Shown here one piece after another: positions 1 to 6,512 of a stretch of DNA of 11,110 nucleotides. The stretch comes from Pseudomonadota bacterium (lineage in GTDB: Bacteria > Pseudomonadota > Gammaproteobacteria > Burkholderiales > Thiobacillaceae): NCBI GenBank assembly GCA_021847385.1, contig JAJZTV010000047.1, positions 1 through 11,110 on the forward strand. The letters run 5' to 3'. The notes beneath the pieces are model-generated. The model saw nothing but the letters and a program-made list of their open reading frames with translations. It was not told the DNA's origin and did no database searches. Within the stretch, counting starts at the first letter, position 1; each line of letters begins with the position of its first letter. The position numbers and the translations under genes are program-made.

Positions 1-870
1 GCCTTTCCGGCCGAGCACCGCCTGGTGGCCGACTACCTGCGGGCGGCCCAGTTGACGGTCGATCGCCAGGTCATGATCGAGGCCAAGATCATCGAGGTGA
101 GCCTGAACGAAGACGCGCAGGCCGGCATCAACTGGAGTTATGCCGCCGGCAGCTTCAGCCTCAAGAAGGGCGACAAGCTGCCGCCGGCCAATACCCGCTC
201 GCCCAGCGGCAACTTCACGCTGGGTTTGATCAGCGGCGGTTTCGAGGCCGTGATGAGCTTCCTGGAGACCCAGGGTGCCGTGCATGTGCTGTCCAGTCCG
301 CGCATCTCGGCCATCAACAACCAGAAGGCCGTGCTCAAGGTGGGCACCGACGAGTTCTTCGTCACCGGCGTCAGCACCACCACCACGACCGGTACCGCCA
401 CCACGACGACGCCGACCGTGGTCCTGTCGCCGTTCTTCTCAGGCATCTCGCTCGACATCACGCCGCAGATCGACGACCAGGACAACATCATCCTGCACGT
501 GCACCCGTCGGTCACCTCGGTGTCCGAGGTGACCAAGCAGATCACCTTGTACGGCCAGGCCTCCAGCCTGCCGTTGGCGTCGAGCAACGTGTCGGAGACC
601 GACAGCATCGTGCGGCTGAAGGACGGCCAGATCGCGGCGATCGGCGGCCTGATGAAACGCGAGTCGCATGGCGACAGCGCCAAGACCCCAGGCCTGGGCG
701 ACATGCCGGTCGGCAATCTGCTGTTCAAGAACACCAGTGCCAGCCGGCTCAAGAGCGAGCTGGTCATCCTGCTCAAGCCGACCATCATCCGCAATGCCAG
801 CGATTGGGTGGATAATGCGCGGGAGGTGGAGGAGCGAATCGATCGGATGGTGGTGAAGCCGAAACCCTAG
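1..870 (+). CDS. mshL: MSHA pilus secretin MshL, C-terminal part (5' end outside window)
   Basis: This is the C-terminal 289 residues of a type II/IV secretin, the outer-membrane ring through which the mannose-sensitive haemagglutinin type pilus leaves the cell. The frame is open from the first base, so the true start lies upstream; the GTG at 25 is an internal valine. Visible secretin landmarks are the strand RQVMIEAKIIEV (residues 22-33), VLSSPRISAINNQKA (96-110), the segment around SGISLDITPQID (147-158), and TDSIVRLKDGQIAAIGGLM (200-218). The conserved P-GD-P turn before the last barrel strands is PGLGDMPVGNLLF (230-242), followed by SELVILLKPTII (252-263). A threonine-rich stretch (residues 125-137) sits in the barrel region; from memory MshL homologues have a similar one. 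PilQ or GspD would be the alternative, but the mshM and mshN homologues directly downstream favour MshL. Confidence 0.88.
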   Translation, partial: AFPAEHRLVADYLRAAQLTVDRQVMIEAKIIEVSLNEDAQAGINWSYAAGSFSLKKGDKLPPANTRSPSGNFTLGLISGGFEAVMSFLETQGAVHVLSSPRISAINNQKAVLKVGTDEFFVTGVSTTTTTGTATTTTPTVVLSPFFSGISLDITPQIDDQDNIILHVHPSVTSVSEVTKQITLYGQASSLPLASSNVSETDSIVRLKDGQIAAIGGLMKRESHGDSAKTPGLGDMPVGNLLFKNTSASRLKSELVILLKPTIIRNASDWVDNAREVEERIDRMVVKPKP

Positions 871-885
871 GAAAGCCTGTTGCAA

Positions 886-1716
886 ATGTACCTAGAACAC
901 TTCGGATTGCACGAATACCCCTTCGGCCTGACCCCCGATACCAGTTATTTCTTTCCCGGTGTCGGCGCCCAAGCCGCGCTCAACACGGTGCTGGTGGCGC
1001 TGGAGAACGGCGAGGGCCTGATCAAGATCGTCGGCGAGCCGGGCTCGGGCAAGACCATCCTCTGCCGTTATCTGCTCAACCAGATGGAAGGCGGCCGTTT
1101 CGTCACCGCCTATATCCCCAATCCCAATCTTTCTTCGGCCGCCTTGACCCAGGCCCTGCTCAGCGAGTTCGGCGGCGAGTTTCAGCGTAGCGCGGCCTAT
1201 GGTTTGACCAAGGCGCTGGAGATGCGGTTGCTGGAGCTGGCGCGTGAGGGCAAGCGCGTGGTGGCCTTTATCGACGAGGCCCAGGCCACGCCGATCGAAA
1301 GCCTGGAGGCCTTGCGCCTGATCACCAATCTGGAGACCGAGAAGAGCAAGCTCCTGCAGATCGTGCTGTTCGGCCAGCCCGAACTCGACACCAAGCTGGC
1401 CGACCCGGCCGTGCGCCAGATCCGCAGCCGCATCGCCTTCCACGACCACATCACGCCGTTGACCGCGGCCGAGCTGCCGGCCTATATGAGCTATCGCCTG
1501 AACCGGGCCGGCGCCGCGCGTTCGCTGTTCACGCCGCGCGCGGTGGGCAAGCTGCACAAGATGGGCCGGGGCCTGCCGCGCTACATCAACATCCTGGCGC
1601 ACAAGGCCCTGATGCTGGCGTTCGGCGAGGGCCGGCACGCGGCCGATGTCCGCCATGTCCGCCTGGCGGGGAAAGACACCCCGGGCGTGAAACTGTCGCT
1701 GTTCGACCGGTTTTGA
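886..1716 (+). CDS. mshM: MSHA biogenesis ATPase MshM (ExeA-like AAA protein)
   Basis: A 276-residue cytoplasmic AAA ATPase of the ExeA/GspA/MshM group, which helps place or assemble the secretin. The N-terminus MYLEHFGLHEYPFGLTPD is the family signature. Walker A is GEPGSGKT (residues 50-57), Walker B is VVAFIDEAQ (125-133), a sensor-1-like LFGQPEL lies at 161-167, and a sensor-2-like GLPRYIN at 229-235. There is no C-terminal peptidoglycan-binding domain, so it matches short MshM rather than full-length ExeA. I chose ATG 886 because AGGAAAG at 869-875 lies 10 nt upstream; the in-frame TTG at 880 would leave only 4 nt. It begins 15 nt after the mshL stop, so co-transcription and probable coupling are expected. 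Nothing looks broken. Confidence 0.88.
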   Translation: MYLEHFGLHEYPFGLTPDTSYFFPGVGAQAALNTVLVALENGEGLIKIVGEPGSGKTILCRYLLNQMEGGRFVTAYIPNPNLSSAALTQALLSEFGGEFQRSAAYGLTKALEMRLLELAREGKRVVAFIDEAQATPIESLEALRLITNLETEKSKLLQIVLFGQPELDTKLADPAVRQIRSRIAFHDHITPLTAAELPAYMSYRLNRAGAARSLFTPRAVGKLHKMGRGLPRYINILAHKALMLAFGEGRHAADVRHVRLAGKDTPGVKLSLFDRF

Positions 1717-1734
1717 CAGGCGGCTAATCGACTC

Positions 1735-2745
1735 ATGAGCATCATCAATCGCGTTCTCAAAGATCTGGACCGTAACCGGGCGCTGTCGGGCACACCCAGC
1801 GGCGTGCGCGCCGTGGCGGCCGACCGTCGCGCCTCGCTCTGGATCTGGGTGGTCCTGGCGGCCTTGCTGCTTGGCTCGGCCGCCGGCTTTGCGCTCAGGC
1901 AATATCGAATCCAGCAGGTGCCTACGGTCTCGGCGCCACAGCCGCACCCGGCCGCACCGGCCGCCGCGCCGGCGCCGCCGGCCGAGGTGCCGGCTGCAGC
2001 CGTCGAGCCGGCACCGGCGTCGGCGGTCGTGGCCAGCCCCGCGCCGGAACCGGCCGCCAAATCAGCGCCGCCACGGGCCTTGGCCAAAGCGGCCTTGCCG
2101 CCAGCGCTTGAGACCATGCCCTCCAGCCTGGCGCCGGCCAGGCCGCGCATCGTCAAGGAACCCAGCCTGACTACGCCCCAGGCCTCGGCCAATGCCGCCT
2201 TCAACGAGGCCCAGCGTTTGATCGAACAGGGCCGTCCGCGCGAGGCCATCGACAAACTCAATTCGGCCCTCACGCAATACCCCGCCCATTTGGCGGCGCG
2301 CCAGACGCTAGTGGCCTTGTTGGCCGAGCACGGCGAGATGCAACGGGCGGAGACGCTGATTCGCGACGGCGTGGCCTTGCACCCGGACGAGATCTGGTTT
2401 GCCCAGGCGGCGGCGCAATTGTCGGTGCGCCAGGGCAATTACGCCGGTGCGGCAGCCACCCTGAAGGAGGGCCTGACGCGCGGCCATGCCGACGGCGCCT
2501 ACTGGGCCTTCCTGGCCGGGGTGCAAAATAAATTGGGCCATCAGGACGAAGCGGCGCAGGCCTATCGCCAAGCCGTACGCCAATACCCCGACAACGGTAT
2601 CTGGTGGGTGGGCCTGGCGGTGGCCTTGGAGCGGCAAGGGCAGAAGGAGGAAGCGCGCACCGCCTATCAACAGGCCTATCGCACCAAGCTCACGCCGGAG
2701 TTGAAGGATTTCGTCGCACAGAAGATGGCGGAACTGGCCAGGTAA
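1735..2745 (+). CDS. mshN: MSHA biogenesis TPR protein, MshN-like
   Basis: A 336-residue bitopic inner-membrane protein. Residues 1-33 form a cytoplasmic head whose start, MSIINRVLKDLD, resembles the MshN N-terminus. Residues 35-54 (LWIWVVLAALLLGSAAGFAL) are one membrane segment. Residues 62-150 are an Ala/Pro-rich linker. Residues 152-321 carry about five tetratricopeptide-like repeats (for example FNEAQRLIEQGRPREAI, then AETLIRDGVALHPDE, AATLKEGL, DEAAQAYRQAVRQYPDN and EEARTAYQQAY). This layout suggests a periplasmic scaffold that contacts pilus or secretin subunits, which is inferred from the family and not shown here. It starts 18 nt after the mshM stop and completes an mshL-mshM-mshN run. 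The family name rests on the N-terminal motif and position, because TPR repeats alone are not specific. Confidence 0.75.
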   Translation: MSIINRVLKDLDRNRALSGTPSGVRAVAADRRASLWIWVVLAALLLGSAAGFALRQYRIQQVPTVSAPQPHPAAPAAAPAPPAEVPAAAVEPAPASAVVASPAPEPAAKSAPPRALAKAALPPALETMPSSLAPARPRIVKEPSLTTPQASANAAFNEAQRLIEQGRPREAIDKLNSALTQYPAHLAARQTLVALLAEHGEMQRAETLIRDGVALHPDEIWFAQAAAQLSVRQGNYAGAAATLKEGLTRGHADGAYWAFLAGVQNKLGHQDEAAQAYRQAVRQYPDNGIWWVGLAVALERQGQKEEARTAYQQAYRTKLTPELKDFVAQKMAELAR

Positions 2746-2807
2746 TGGTTCAACGCGGTGGTCGGCGCTAAACTGGCAGCCACAATCACAGAACAACGCG
2801 AGGTTGC

Positions 2808-4106
2808 ATGGTTCCCCATCTCACGACTGCGCTCACCGGTCCGCTGCTCGACCTGGAAAAACACGTCCTCGCCGCCATGCCGCAGATCGAGCACTGGTTT
2901 CGCCGGCAATGGATCGAGCATTCGGCGCCGTTCTATACCTCGGTCGATCTGCGCAACAGCGGCTTCAAGCTGGCGCCGGTCGACACCAACCTGTTTCCCG
3001 GTGGCTTTAACAACCTGAACCCGGCCTTTGCGCCGTTGGCGGTGCAGGCGGCGCAGGTGGCGGTCGAGAAGATGTGCGTGACCGCCAAGCGCCTGTTGCT
3101 GATCCCGGAGAACCACACGCGCAATCTGTTCTATCTGCAGAACGTCGCCTCGCTCGCCTGCATCCTGCGCCGTTCCGGCCTGGATGTGCGCATCGGCAGC
3201 CTGATCCCGGATTTGCAAGCGCCGATGAAGATCGATCTGCCGAACGGCGAACCGTTGGTGCTCGAGCCGATTCGGCGCGAGGGACGGCGGCTGATGGTGG
3301 ACGACTTCGACCCCTGTGCGGTCTTGCTCAATAACGATCTCTCGGCCGGGGCGCCGGCTATCCTGCAAGACCTCGATCCGGCCCAGACCATGATGCCGCC
3401 CTTGCATGCCGGCTGGTCGGTGCGGCGCAAATCCAAGCATTTTGCCGCCTATCGGCGGGTGGCCGAGGAATTGGCCGGCATTGTCGGCATCGACCCGTGG
3501 CTGATCGATCCCTATTTCGCGGTGTGCGACGAAGTCGATTTTCAAACGCGCGATGGCGAAGAATGCCTGGCCGGCCATGTCGACGAGATGTTGCGCCGCG
3601 TCCGGGCGAAATATGCCGAGCACGGCATCGAGCGGGAACCCTATGTCATCGTCAAGGCCGACGCCGGGACCTATGGCATGGGCATCATGACCGTGAAGAG
3701 CGCCGACGAGATGCGCGAGCTGAACCGGCGCCAACGCAACAAGATGGCGGTGGTGAAAGAAGGCCTGCAGGTCCGGCAGGTCCTGGTGCAAGAGGGCGTC
3801 TACACCTTCGAGACCATCAACGAGGCGGTGGCCGAGCCGGTGGTCTACATGATGGACCATTTCGTGATCGGCGGTTTCTACCGCGTGCACACCGGGCGCG
3901 GGCCGGATGAAAACCTGAATGCGGCCGGCATGCACTTCGTGCCGCTCGCCTTCGACGAGGTCGGCAACTACGGCGATGCCGAGGCCTGGCCCGATGCGCC
4001 GGTCAATCGCTTCTACACCTACGGCGTGTTCGCCCGTCTGGCCGCGCTGGCCGCCGCAGTCGAGCTGGAAGAGACCGCGCCCAATCCGCGCCTGCCGAGG
4101 TTCTGA
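2808..4106 (+). CDS. gshA: Glutamate-cysteine ligase, proteobacterial GshA type
   Basis: A 432-residue enzyme that joins L-glutamate and L-cysteine with ATP to give gamma-glutamylcysteine, the first step of glutathione synthesis. It belongs to the GshA family first noted in Acidithiobacillus and many betaproteobacteria (Pfam GshA, TIGR02049), not the E. coli GshA fold. Recognisable blocks are FYTSVDLRNSGFKLAPVDTN (residues 42-61), FPGGFNNL (63-70), IPENHTRN (99-106) and YVIVKADAGTYGMGIMTVK (279-297). The last looks like the glycine-rich ATP-binding loop of ATP-grasp enzymes. The C-terminal part has GGFYRVHTGRGPDENLNAAG (355-374). ATG 2808 follows a short AGG at 2801-2803. The gene lies 62 nt after mshN, and gshB follows on the same strand after a repeat element of about 200 bp. 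Full length, no damage seen. Confidence 0.92.
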   Translation: MVPHLTTALTGPLLDLEKHVLAAMPQIEHWFRRQWIEHSAPFYTSVDLRNSGFKLAPVDTNLFPGGFNNLNPAFAPLAVQAAQVAVEKMCVTAKRLLLIPENHTRNLFYLQNVASLACILRRSGLDVRIGSLIPDLQAPMKIDLPNGEPLVLEPIRREGRRLMVDDFDPCAVLLNNDLSAGAPAILQDLDPAQTMMPPLHAGWSVRRKSKHFAAYRRVAEELAGIVGIDPWLIDPYFAVCDEVDFQTRDGEECLAGHVDEMLRRVRAKYAEHGIEREPYVIVKADAGTYGMGIMTVKSADEMRELNRRQRNKMAVVKEGLQVRQVLVQEGVYTFETINEAVAEPVVYMMDHFVIGGFYRVHTGRGPDENLNAAGMHFVPLAFDEVGNYGDAEAWPDAPVNRFYTYGVFARLAALAAAVELEETAPNPRLPRF

Positions 4107-4113
4107 CATGCAA

Positions 4114-4313
4114 TTTTCACCGCGAAGGACGCGAAGTTCGCGAAGGCAACAAACGATTTGGACTTCGATGGAAATTGCCTATCCGTCATTCCCGCGAAGG
4201 CGGGAATCCAGAAGGGGGCCATTCCCCAACACATGGATTCCGGGTCTCCGCTTCGCTTCGCCCGGAATGACGATTTCCTCTTCGCGTTTCTTTGCGCCCT
4301 TTGCGGTTAAAAC
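4114..4313. repeat. Nested inverted-repeat (MITE-like) element between gshA and gshB
   Basis: The gap of 227 nt between gshA and gshB is almost entirely palindromic. The outer arms, at 4114-4149 and 4275-4313, are imperfect inverted copies: the left reads TTTTCACCGCGAAGGACGCG, and the right, complemented, reads TTTTAACCGCAAAGGGCGCA. Inside them CGTCATTCC (4184-4192) pairs with GGAATGACG (4264-4272), and GGAATCCA (4203-4210) pairs with TGGATTCC (4234-4241). There are two local hairpins: ATTCCC-N8-GGGAAT at 4188-4207, and TTCCGGG/CCCGGAA at 4239-4267. The left arm starts 7 nt after the gshA stop and the right arm ends about 20 nt before gshB. There is no coding capacity. Both the arm type and the core look like dispersed bacterial repeat families, but I cannot count other copies. 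Confidence 0.75.
4188..4207. repeat. ATTCCC-N8-GGGAAT palindrome (dRS3-like core)
   Basis: An exact ATTCCC, eight bases (GCGAAGGC), then GGGAAT. This has the same format as the dRS3 repeat of Neisseria, where such sites are targets for phage integration and building blocks of larger repeat arrays. It sits at the left edge of the core of the larger nested element between gshA and gshB. The resemblance is in format only, and homology to the neisserial repeat is not claimed. Confidence 0.6.
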
Positions 4314-4333
4314 TGCTTTGAAATAGGCCCAAC

Positions 4334-5305
4334 ATGCAAATCCTGTTCGTCGCCGACCCGCTCGCCAGCTTCAAGATCTACAAAGACAGCACCTTCGCGA
4401 TGATGCAGGCCGCCGCTGCGCGCGGCCATGCGCTATGGGCCTGCGAACCGCGAGACCTGGCCTGGCGCTACGGCAAGCTCGTGGCCCGGGTGTATCCGGT
4501 CACGCTCACTTCCCCCCCTCAATCCCCCCCGCAAGCGGGGGGGAAGAAAGGGGGGGATTGGTTCGAGGCGGGCAACCACGAATGGCGCCGCCTGAATGAA
4601 TTCGATGCGGTATTGATGCGCAAGGACCCGCCGTTCGATCAGGAATTCCTCTACGCCACCTATCTCTTGGAACTGGCCGAGCGCGACGGCGCGCGCGTGT
4701 TCAACCGGCCGCAGTCGTTGCGCGACTTCAACGAGAAGCTGGCGATCTTCCGCTTCGCCCAATTCACCGTGCCGACCTTGGTGACCAGCCGGGCCGAGGA
4801 GATTCGCGAATTCTTAGCCGAGCAGGGCGACATCGTGCTCAAGCCGCTTAACGCGATGGGCGGCGCCTCGATCTTCCGCGTCCGGCCGGGCGACGCCAAC
4901 CTCGGCGTCATCCTCGAAACCCTGACCCAGCACGAGACCACCACGGTGATGGCCCAGCGCTACATCCCCGAGATCAAAGACGGCGACAAGCGCATCCTGG
5001 TCATCGATGGCGAGCCGGTGCCCTATTGCCTGGCGCGCATCCCGGCCCCGGGCGAGACCCGCGGCAACCTCGCCGCCGGCGGCACCGGCGTCGCCCGGCC
5101 GCTGACCGAACGCGACTGGCAGATCGCGCAGGTCCTCGGCCCGCAACTCAAAGCGGCCGGCCTGCTGTTGGTCGGCCTGGATGTGATCGGCGACTGGTTG
5201 ACCGAGGTCAACGTCACCAGCCCGACCTGCTTCCGCGAGATCATGGAGCAGACGGGGTTTGATGTGGCGGGGATGTTTGTCGAGGCGCTGGAGCGGCAGG
5301 TTTGA
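4334..5305 (+). CDS. gshB: Glutathione synthetase
   Basis: A 323-residue ATP-grasp enzyme that adds glycine to gamma-glutamylcysteine, the second step of glutathione synthesis in the cytoplasm. Clear family blocks are the N-terminal MQILFVADPLASFKIYKDST (residues 1-20), VLMRKDPPFDQEFLYATYLL (93-112), NRPQSLRDFNEKL (124-136), VLKPLNAMGGASIFRVRPGD (168-187), IKDGDKRILVIDGEPVPYCL (214-233), ETRGNLAAGGTG (241-252) and the metal-ligand region LTEVNVTSPTCFREI (289-303). The oddity is residues about 60-74 (SPPQSPPQAGGKKGG), encoded by a GC-rich palindrome at 4511-4556 that keeps the frame. From memory, other GshB proteins are roughly 10-15 residues shorter here. The start has only a weak AGG at 4325-4327. 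Its pairing with gshA supports the call. Confidence 0.95.
   Translation: MQILFVADPLASFKIYKDSTFAMMQAAAARGHALWACEPRDLAWRYGKLVARVYPVTLTSPPQSPPQAGGKKGGDWFEAGNHEWRRLNEFDAVLMRKDPPFDQEFLYATYLLELAERDGARVFNRPQSLRDFNEKLAIFRFAQFTVPTLVTSRAEEIREFLAEQGDIVLKPLNAMGGASIFRVRPGDANLGVILETLTQHETTTVMAQRYIPEIKDGDKRILVIDGEPVPYCLARIPAPGETRGNLAAGGTGVARPLTERDWQIAQVLGPQLKAAGLLLVGLDVIGDWLTEVNVTSPTCFREIMEQTGFDVAGMFVEALERQV
4511..4556 (+). repeat. G/C-run palindrome inside gshB coding sequence
   Basis: CCCCCCCGC (4524-4532) pairs perfectly with GCGGGGGGG (4535-4543). Outside this hairpin a second C7 run (4512-4518) pairs with a G7 run (4550-4556) across an internal loop. The unit is read in frame within gshB and yields a Pro/Gln/Gly/Lys-rich peptide. 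Similar C-run/G-run palindromes occur between genes in many GC-rich proteobacteria (general recollection), so this looks like a dispersed repeat that landed in a gene. Confidence 0.75.
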
Positions 5306-5312
5306 TTTTTTC

Positions 5313-5364
5313 TCCCTCTCCCTCCGGGAGAGGGTAGGGGTGAGGGAAGGTCTTTTGCTGCGTT
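5313..5364 (+). repeat. Left copy of 53-bp inverted repeat, with CCCTCTCCC hairpin
   Basis: CCCTCTCCC (5314-5322), a TCC loop and GGGAGAGGG (5326-5334) form a perfect 9-bp hairpin 8 nt after the gshB stop, followed by TAGGGGTGAGGGAAGGTC. The whole stretch recurs in opposite orientation at 6418-6470. The hairpin may end gshB transcription, but no T run follows it, so it is not a standard intrinsic terminator. Confidence 0.75.
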
Positions 5365-5394
5365 GAGGCGATGTACGTTGGCTAGTGCATTCGG

Positions 5395-5635
5395 CCGGGG
5401 CCGCCCGGCGGCGGGTCACTTTCTTTGCTCGTGCAAAGAAAGGTAACCAAAGAAAGCACGCCCCGCCGTCGCCGACACCCCCGTGCGTGTCACAGTTGCG
5501 CGGGCGGCTCGCCAACTCGCCCTTCGGGCTCAGACAAACTCGCCGGCCTTCGGCTGCCCCGCGCAACTGCGCCACGCACGGCGGCGACAGAGGGGATGGA
5601 AAACCGGCGGATTGCGCTGCGCTTATCCGCCTATA
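5395..5635. repeat. Non-coding palindromic repeat island after gshB
   Basis: This part of the 438-nt gap between gshB and the next gene holds three stacked palindromes. CTTTCTTTGC (5419-5428), a TCGT loop and GCAAAGAAAG (5433-5442) make a perfect 10-bp hairpin, extended outward by GGT/ACC, with another AAAGAAAG just after it. A long imperfect inverted repeat joins 5468-5503 (GTCGCCG...CCGTGCGTG...CAGTTGCGCGGG) to 5557-5588. GGCGGAT (5606-5612) pairs with ATCCGCC (5625-5631). Open frames across it on both strands give only Arg/Pro-rich, family-less peptides, as expected for GC-rich non-coding DNA. From memory, this assemblage resembles a repeat scattered widely in beta- and gammaproteobacterial genomes. 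Confidence 0.65.
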
Positions 5636-5680
5636 GTTGAGTTGTTGTTGATCGATAAGGCGACATTCCGCATTTCACCC

Positions 5681-5713
5681 CCTAAATTGGGCAAAATTTT
5701 TACCCAATTTAGG
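5681..5713. promoter_or_regulatory. Perfect 11-bp inverted repeat upstream of orphan gene (possible operator)
   Basis: CCTAAATTGGG (5681-5691) and CCCAATTTAGG (5703-5713) are perfect inverted arms separated by the 11-nt AT-rich CAAAATTTTTA. Arm centres are 22 bp apart, two helical turns, which suits a dimeric DNA-binding protein. It ends 30 nt before the ATG at 5744. There is no T run after the hairpin, so an intrinsic terminator is less likely. The regulatory role is inferred. A transposon-like end is another possibility. Confidence 0.45.
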
Positions 5714-5743
5714 TAATCAAGTTCATATTGGATATCGTATCCC

Positions 5744-6286
5744 ATGAATATCTCGCACCTGAAGATGTATCTCTACCGCGTAAAGCCATATGCTGCGGCG
5801 TTATGGTTCCTTGTAAATCAACCAGTCATTGTTGGCGTCGTATTAAGCCTTGGCCTGCCATTTTCGTTTCAGAAATTCAGTGAGTACTCGTCTAAGCGCG
5901 AGCGCGTGGATAGAGCAGACCTTCAAATTGGAGATGCAGTCTCCGTTCTGAGAACACGCTTGATTGGCGCGAAGAAGTGTGAGGAAATCGCGGATGCTCT
6001 AGTGACTTTCAATAATCCTGCGCCGCTTTACCCAGAGTTCAAGGACATGCCTATGGTCGGCATAGTTTTGGATTTGATGAAGAACCTTCCGGATAAAAAG
6101 AGCAAGTTTGAACTGAACCCTGTTTACGAAGCGGCTTCGAGACTCCATGCTTTTGAGCCAATAATCAGGAAGTCCTGTGACGTGGAAAGCTCAAAGGAAT
6201 ATATTAGAAGCCAATACCTGGAGCAAGCTTTCCGAGTTCGCCCGTGGTGGAATATTCCGACGGCTTATGAGCACGCGCTTAGGTAG
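5744..6286 (+). CDS. Unrecognised small protein with one N-terminal membrane segment
   Basis: I do not recognise this 180-residue protein. Residues 1-15 are short and basic, residues about 16-42 (AAALWFLVNQPVIVGVVLSL and neighbours) look like one membrane segment, and the rest is a polar, mostly helical region with charged patches (KRERVDRADLQ, residues 51-61) and two cysteines (C79, C145). This suggests an inner-membrane anchor with a soluble domain. Codon use looks native enough to be a real gene, but base composition is clearly lower in GC than its neighbours: 27 of 60 bases at 5821-5880. ATG 5744 has only a weak GGA at 5730-5732, partly inside a small palindrome (GGATA TCG TATCC, 5730-5742). 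It stands alone, bracketed by repeats, which suggests an acquired cargo gene. No catalytic motif is visible and no function is proposed. Confidence 0.7.
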   Translation: MNISHLKMYLYRVKPYAAALWFLVNQPVIVGVVLSLGLPFSFQKFSEYSSKRERVDRADLQIGDAVSVLRTRLIGAKKCEEIADALVTFNNPAPLYPEFKDMPMVGIVLDLMKNLPDKKSKFELNPVYEAASRLHAFEPIIRKSCDVESSKEYIRSQYLEQAFRVRPWWNIPTAYEHALR

Positions 6287-6291
6287 AACTC

Positions 6292-6335
6292 GTAGGGTGG
6301 CTTCGCGTAGCAAGCCACCGCATGGTTTGCCCTAC
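6292..6335. repeat. GTAGGG/CCCTAC nested hairpin after the orphan gene
   Basis: Outer arms GTAGGG (6292-6297) and CCCTAC (6330-6335) enclose a perfect 8-bp stem GGTGGCTT (6296-6303) / AAGCCACC (6312-6319). It begins 5 nt after the stop codon at 6286, and a T6 run follows at about 6350, too far away for a classical terminator. It probably ends or protects the transcript. The outer arms match those of the element at 9765-9860, so both may belong to one dispersed family with different inner stems. Confidence 0.6.
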
Positions 6336-6417
6336 AAATAATGCAGAATTTTTTGTACGTGCTGGGCATTCGGCCGGGCGCCCCCGGTCGTTGGCATCTG
6401 CCGACTAACAGCGCCAT

Positions 6418-6470
6418 AACGTAGCAACAGACTTTCCCTCACCCCTGCCCCTCTCCCGGGGGGAGAGGGA
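6418..6470 (-). repeat. Right copy of 53-bp inverted repeat
   Basis: Complemented, this stretch reads TCCCTCTCCCCCCGGGAGAG and on to TTGCTACGTT. It matches 5313-5364 with about five mismatches and one 1-nt gap in my hand alignment. It contains its own CCCTCTCCC/GGGAGAGGG hairpin (6449-6457 with 6461-6469). Just before it (6356-6390) a GTACGT...GCATTCGGCCGGG motif repeats, in direct orientation, one seen at about 5372-5400. Nothing else was seen in the 226-nt gap before apbE except the hairpin at 6292-6335 and a G-free leader. Confidence 0.72.
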
Positions 6471-6512
6471 GTTAAAATCCCCCCACCTTCATCACCACCC
6501 CACCCATTCCGC

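Noticed and set aside
373..420. Threonine-rich low-complexity stretch in mshL as an anomaly
   Set aside because: Similar Thr-rich stretches are, as I recall, normal in MshL secretins.
892..1947. 351-residue minus-strand open frame opposite mshM and mshN
   Set aside because: Complement of conserved coding sequence in GC-rich DNA; no family resemblance.
2746..2807. Possible promoter before gshA (TTCAAC at 2749, TAAACT at 2769)
   Set aside because: The spacer is only 14 nt and the boxes match poorly; not distinguishable from chance.
2676..4109. 477-residue minus-strand open frame opposite gshA
   Set aside because: Mirror of the conserved gshA gene; His/Asp/Gly-rich shadow composition.
5314..5334. 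Intrinsic terminator of gshB
   Set aside because: A perfect stem, but no T run follows on either strand; kept as part of a repeat instead.
5385..5640. Short open frames in the repeat island on both strands (including 4814-5575 on the minus strand)
   Set aside because: They run across palindromic repeats and conserved gshB sequence, and show no protein-like pattern.
5306..6512. Transposase, integrase, CRISPR array or tRNA in the accessory island
   Set aside because: None is visible; the repeats are palindromic and not regularly spaced, and no recombinase motif was seen.
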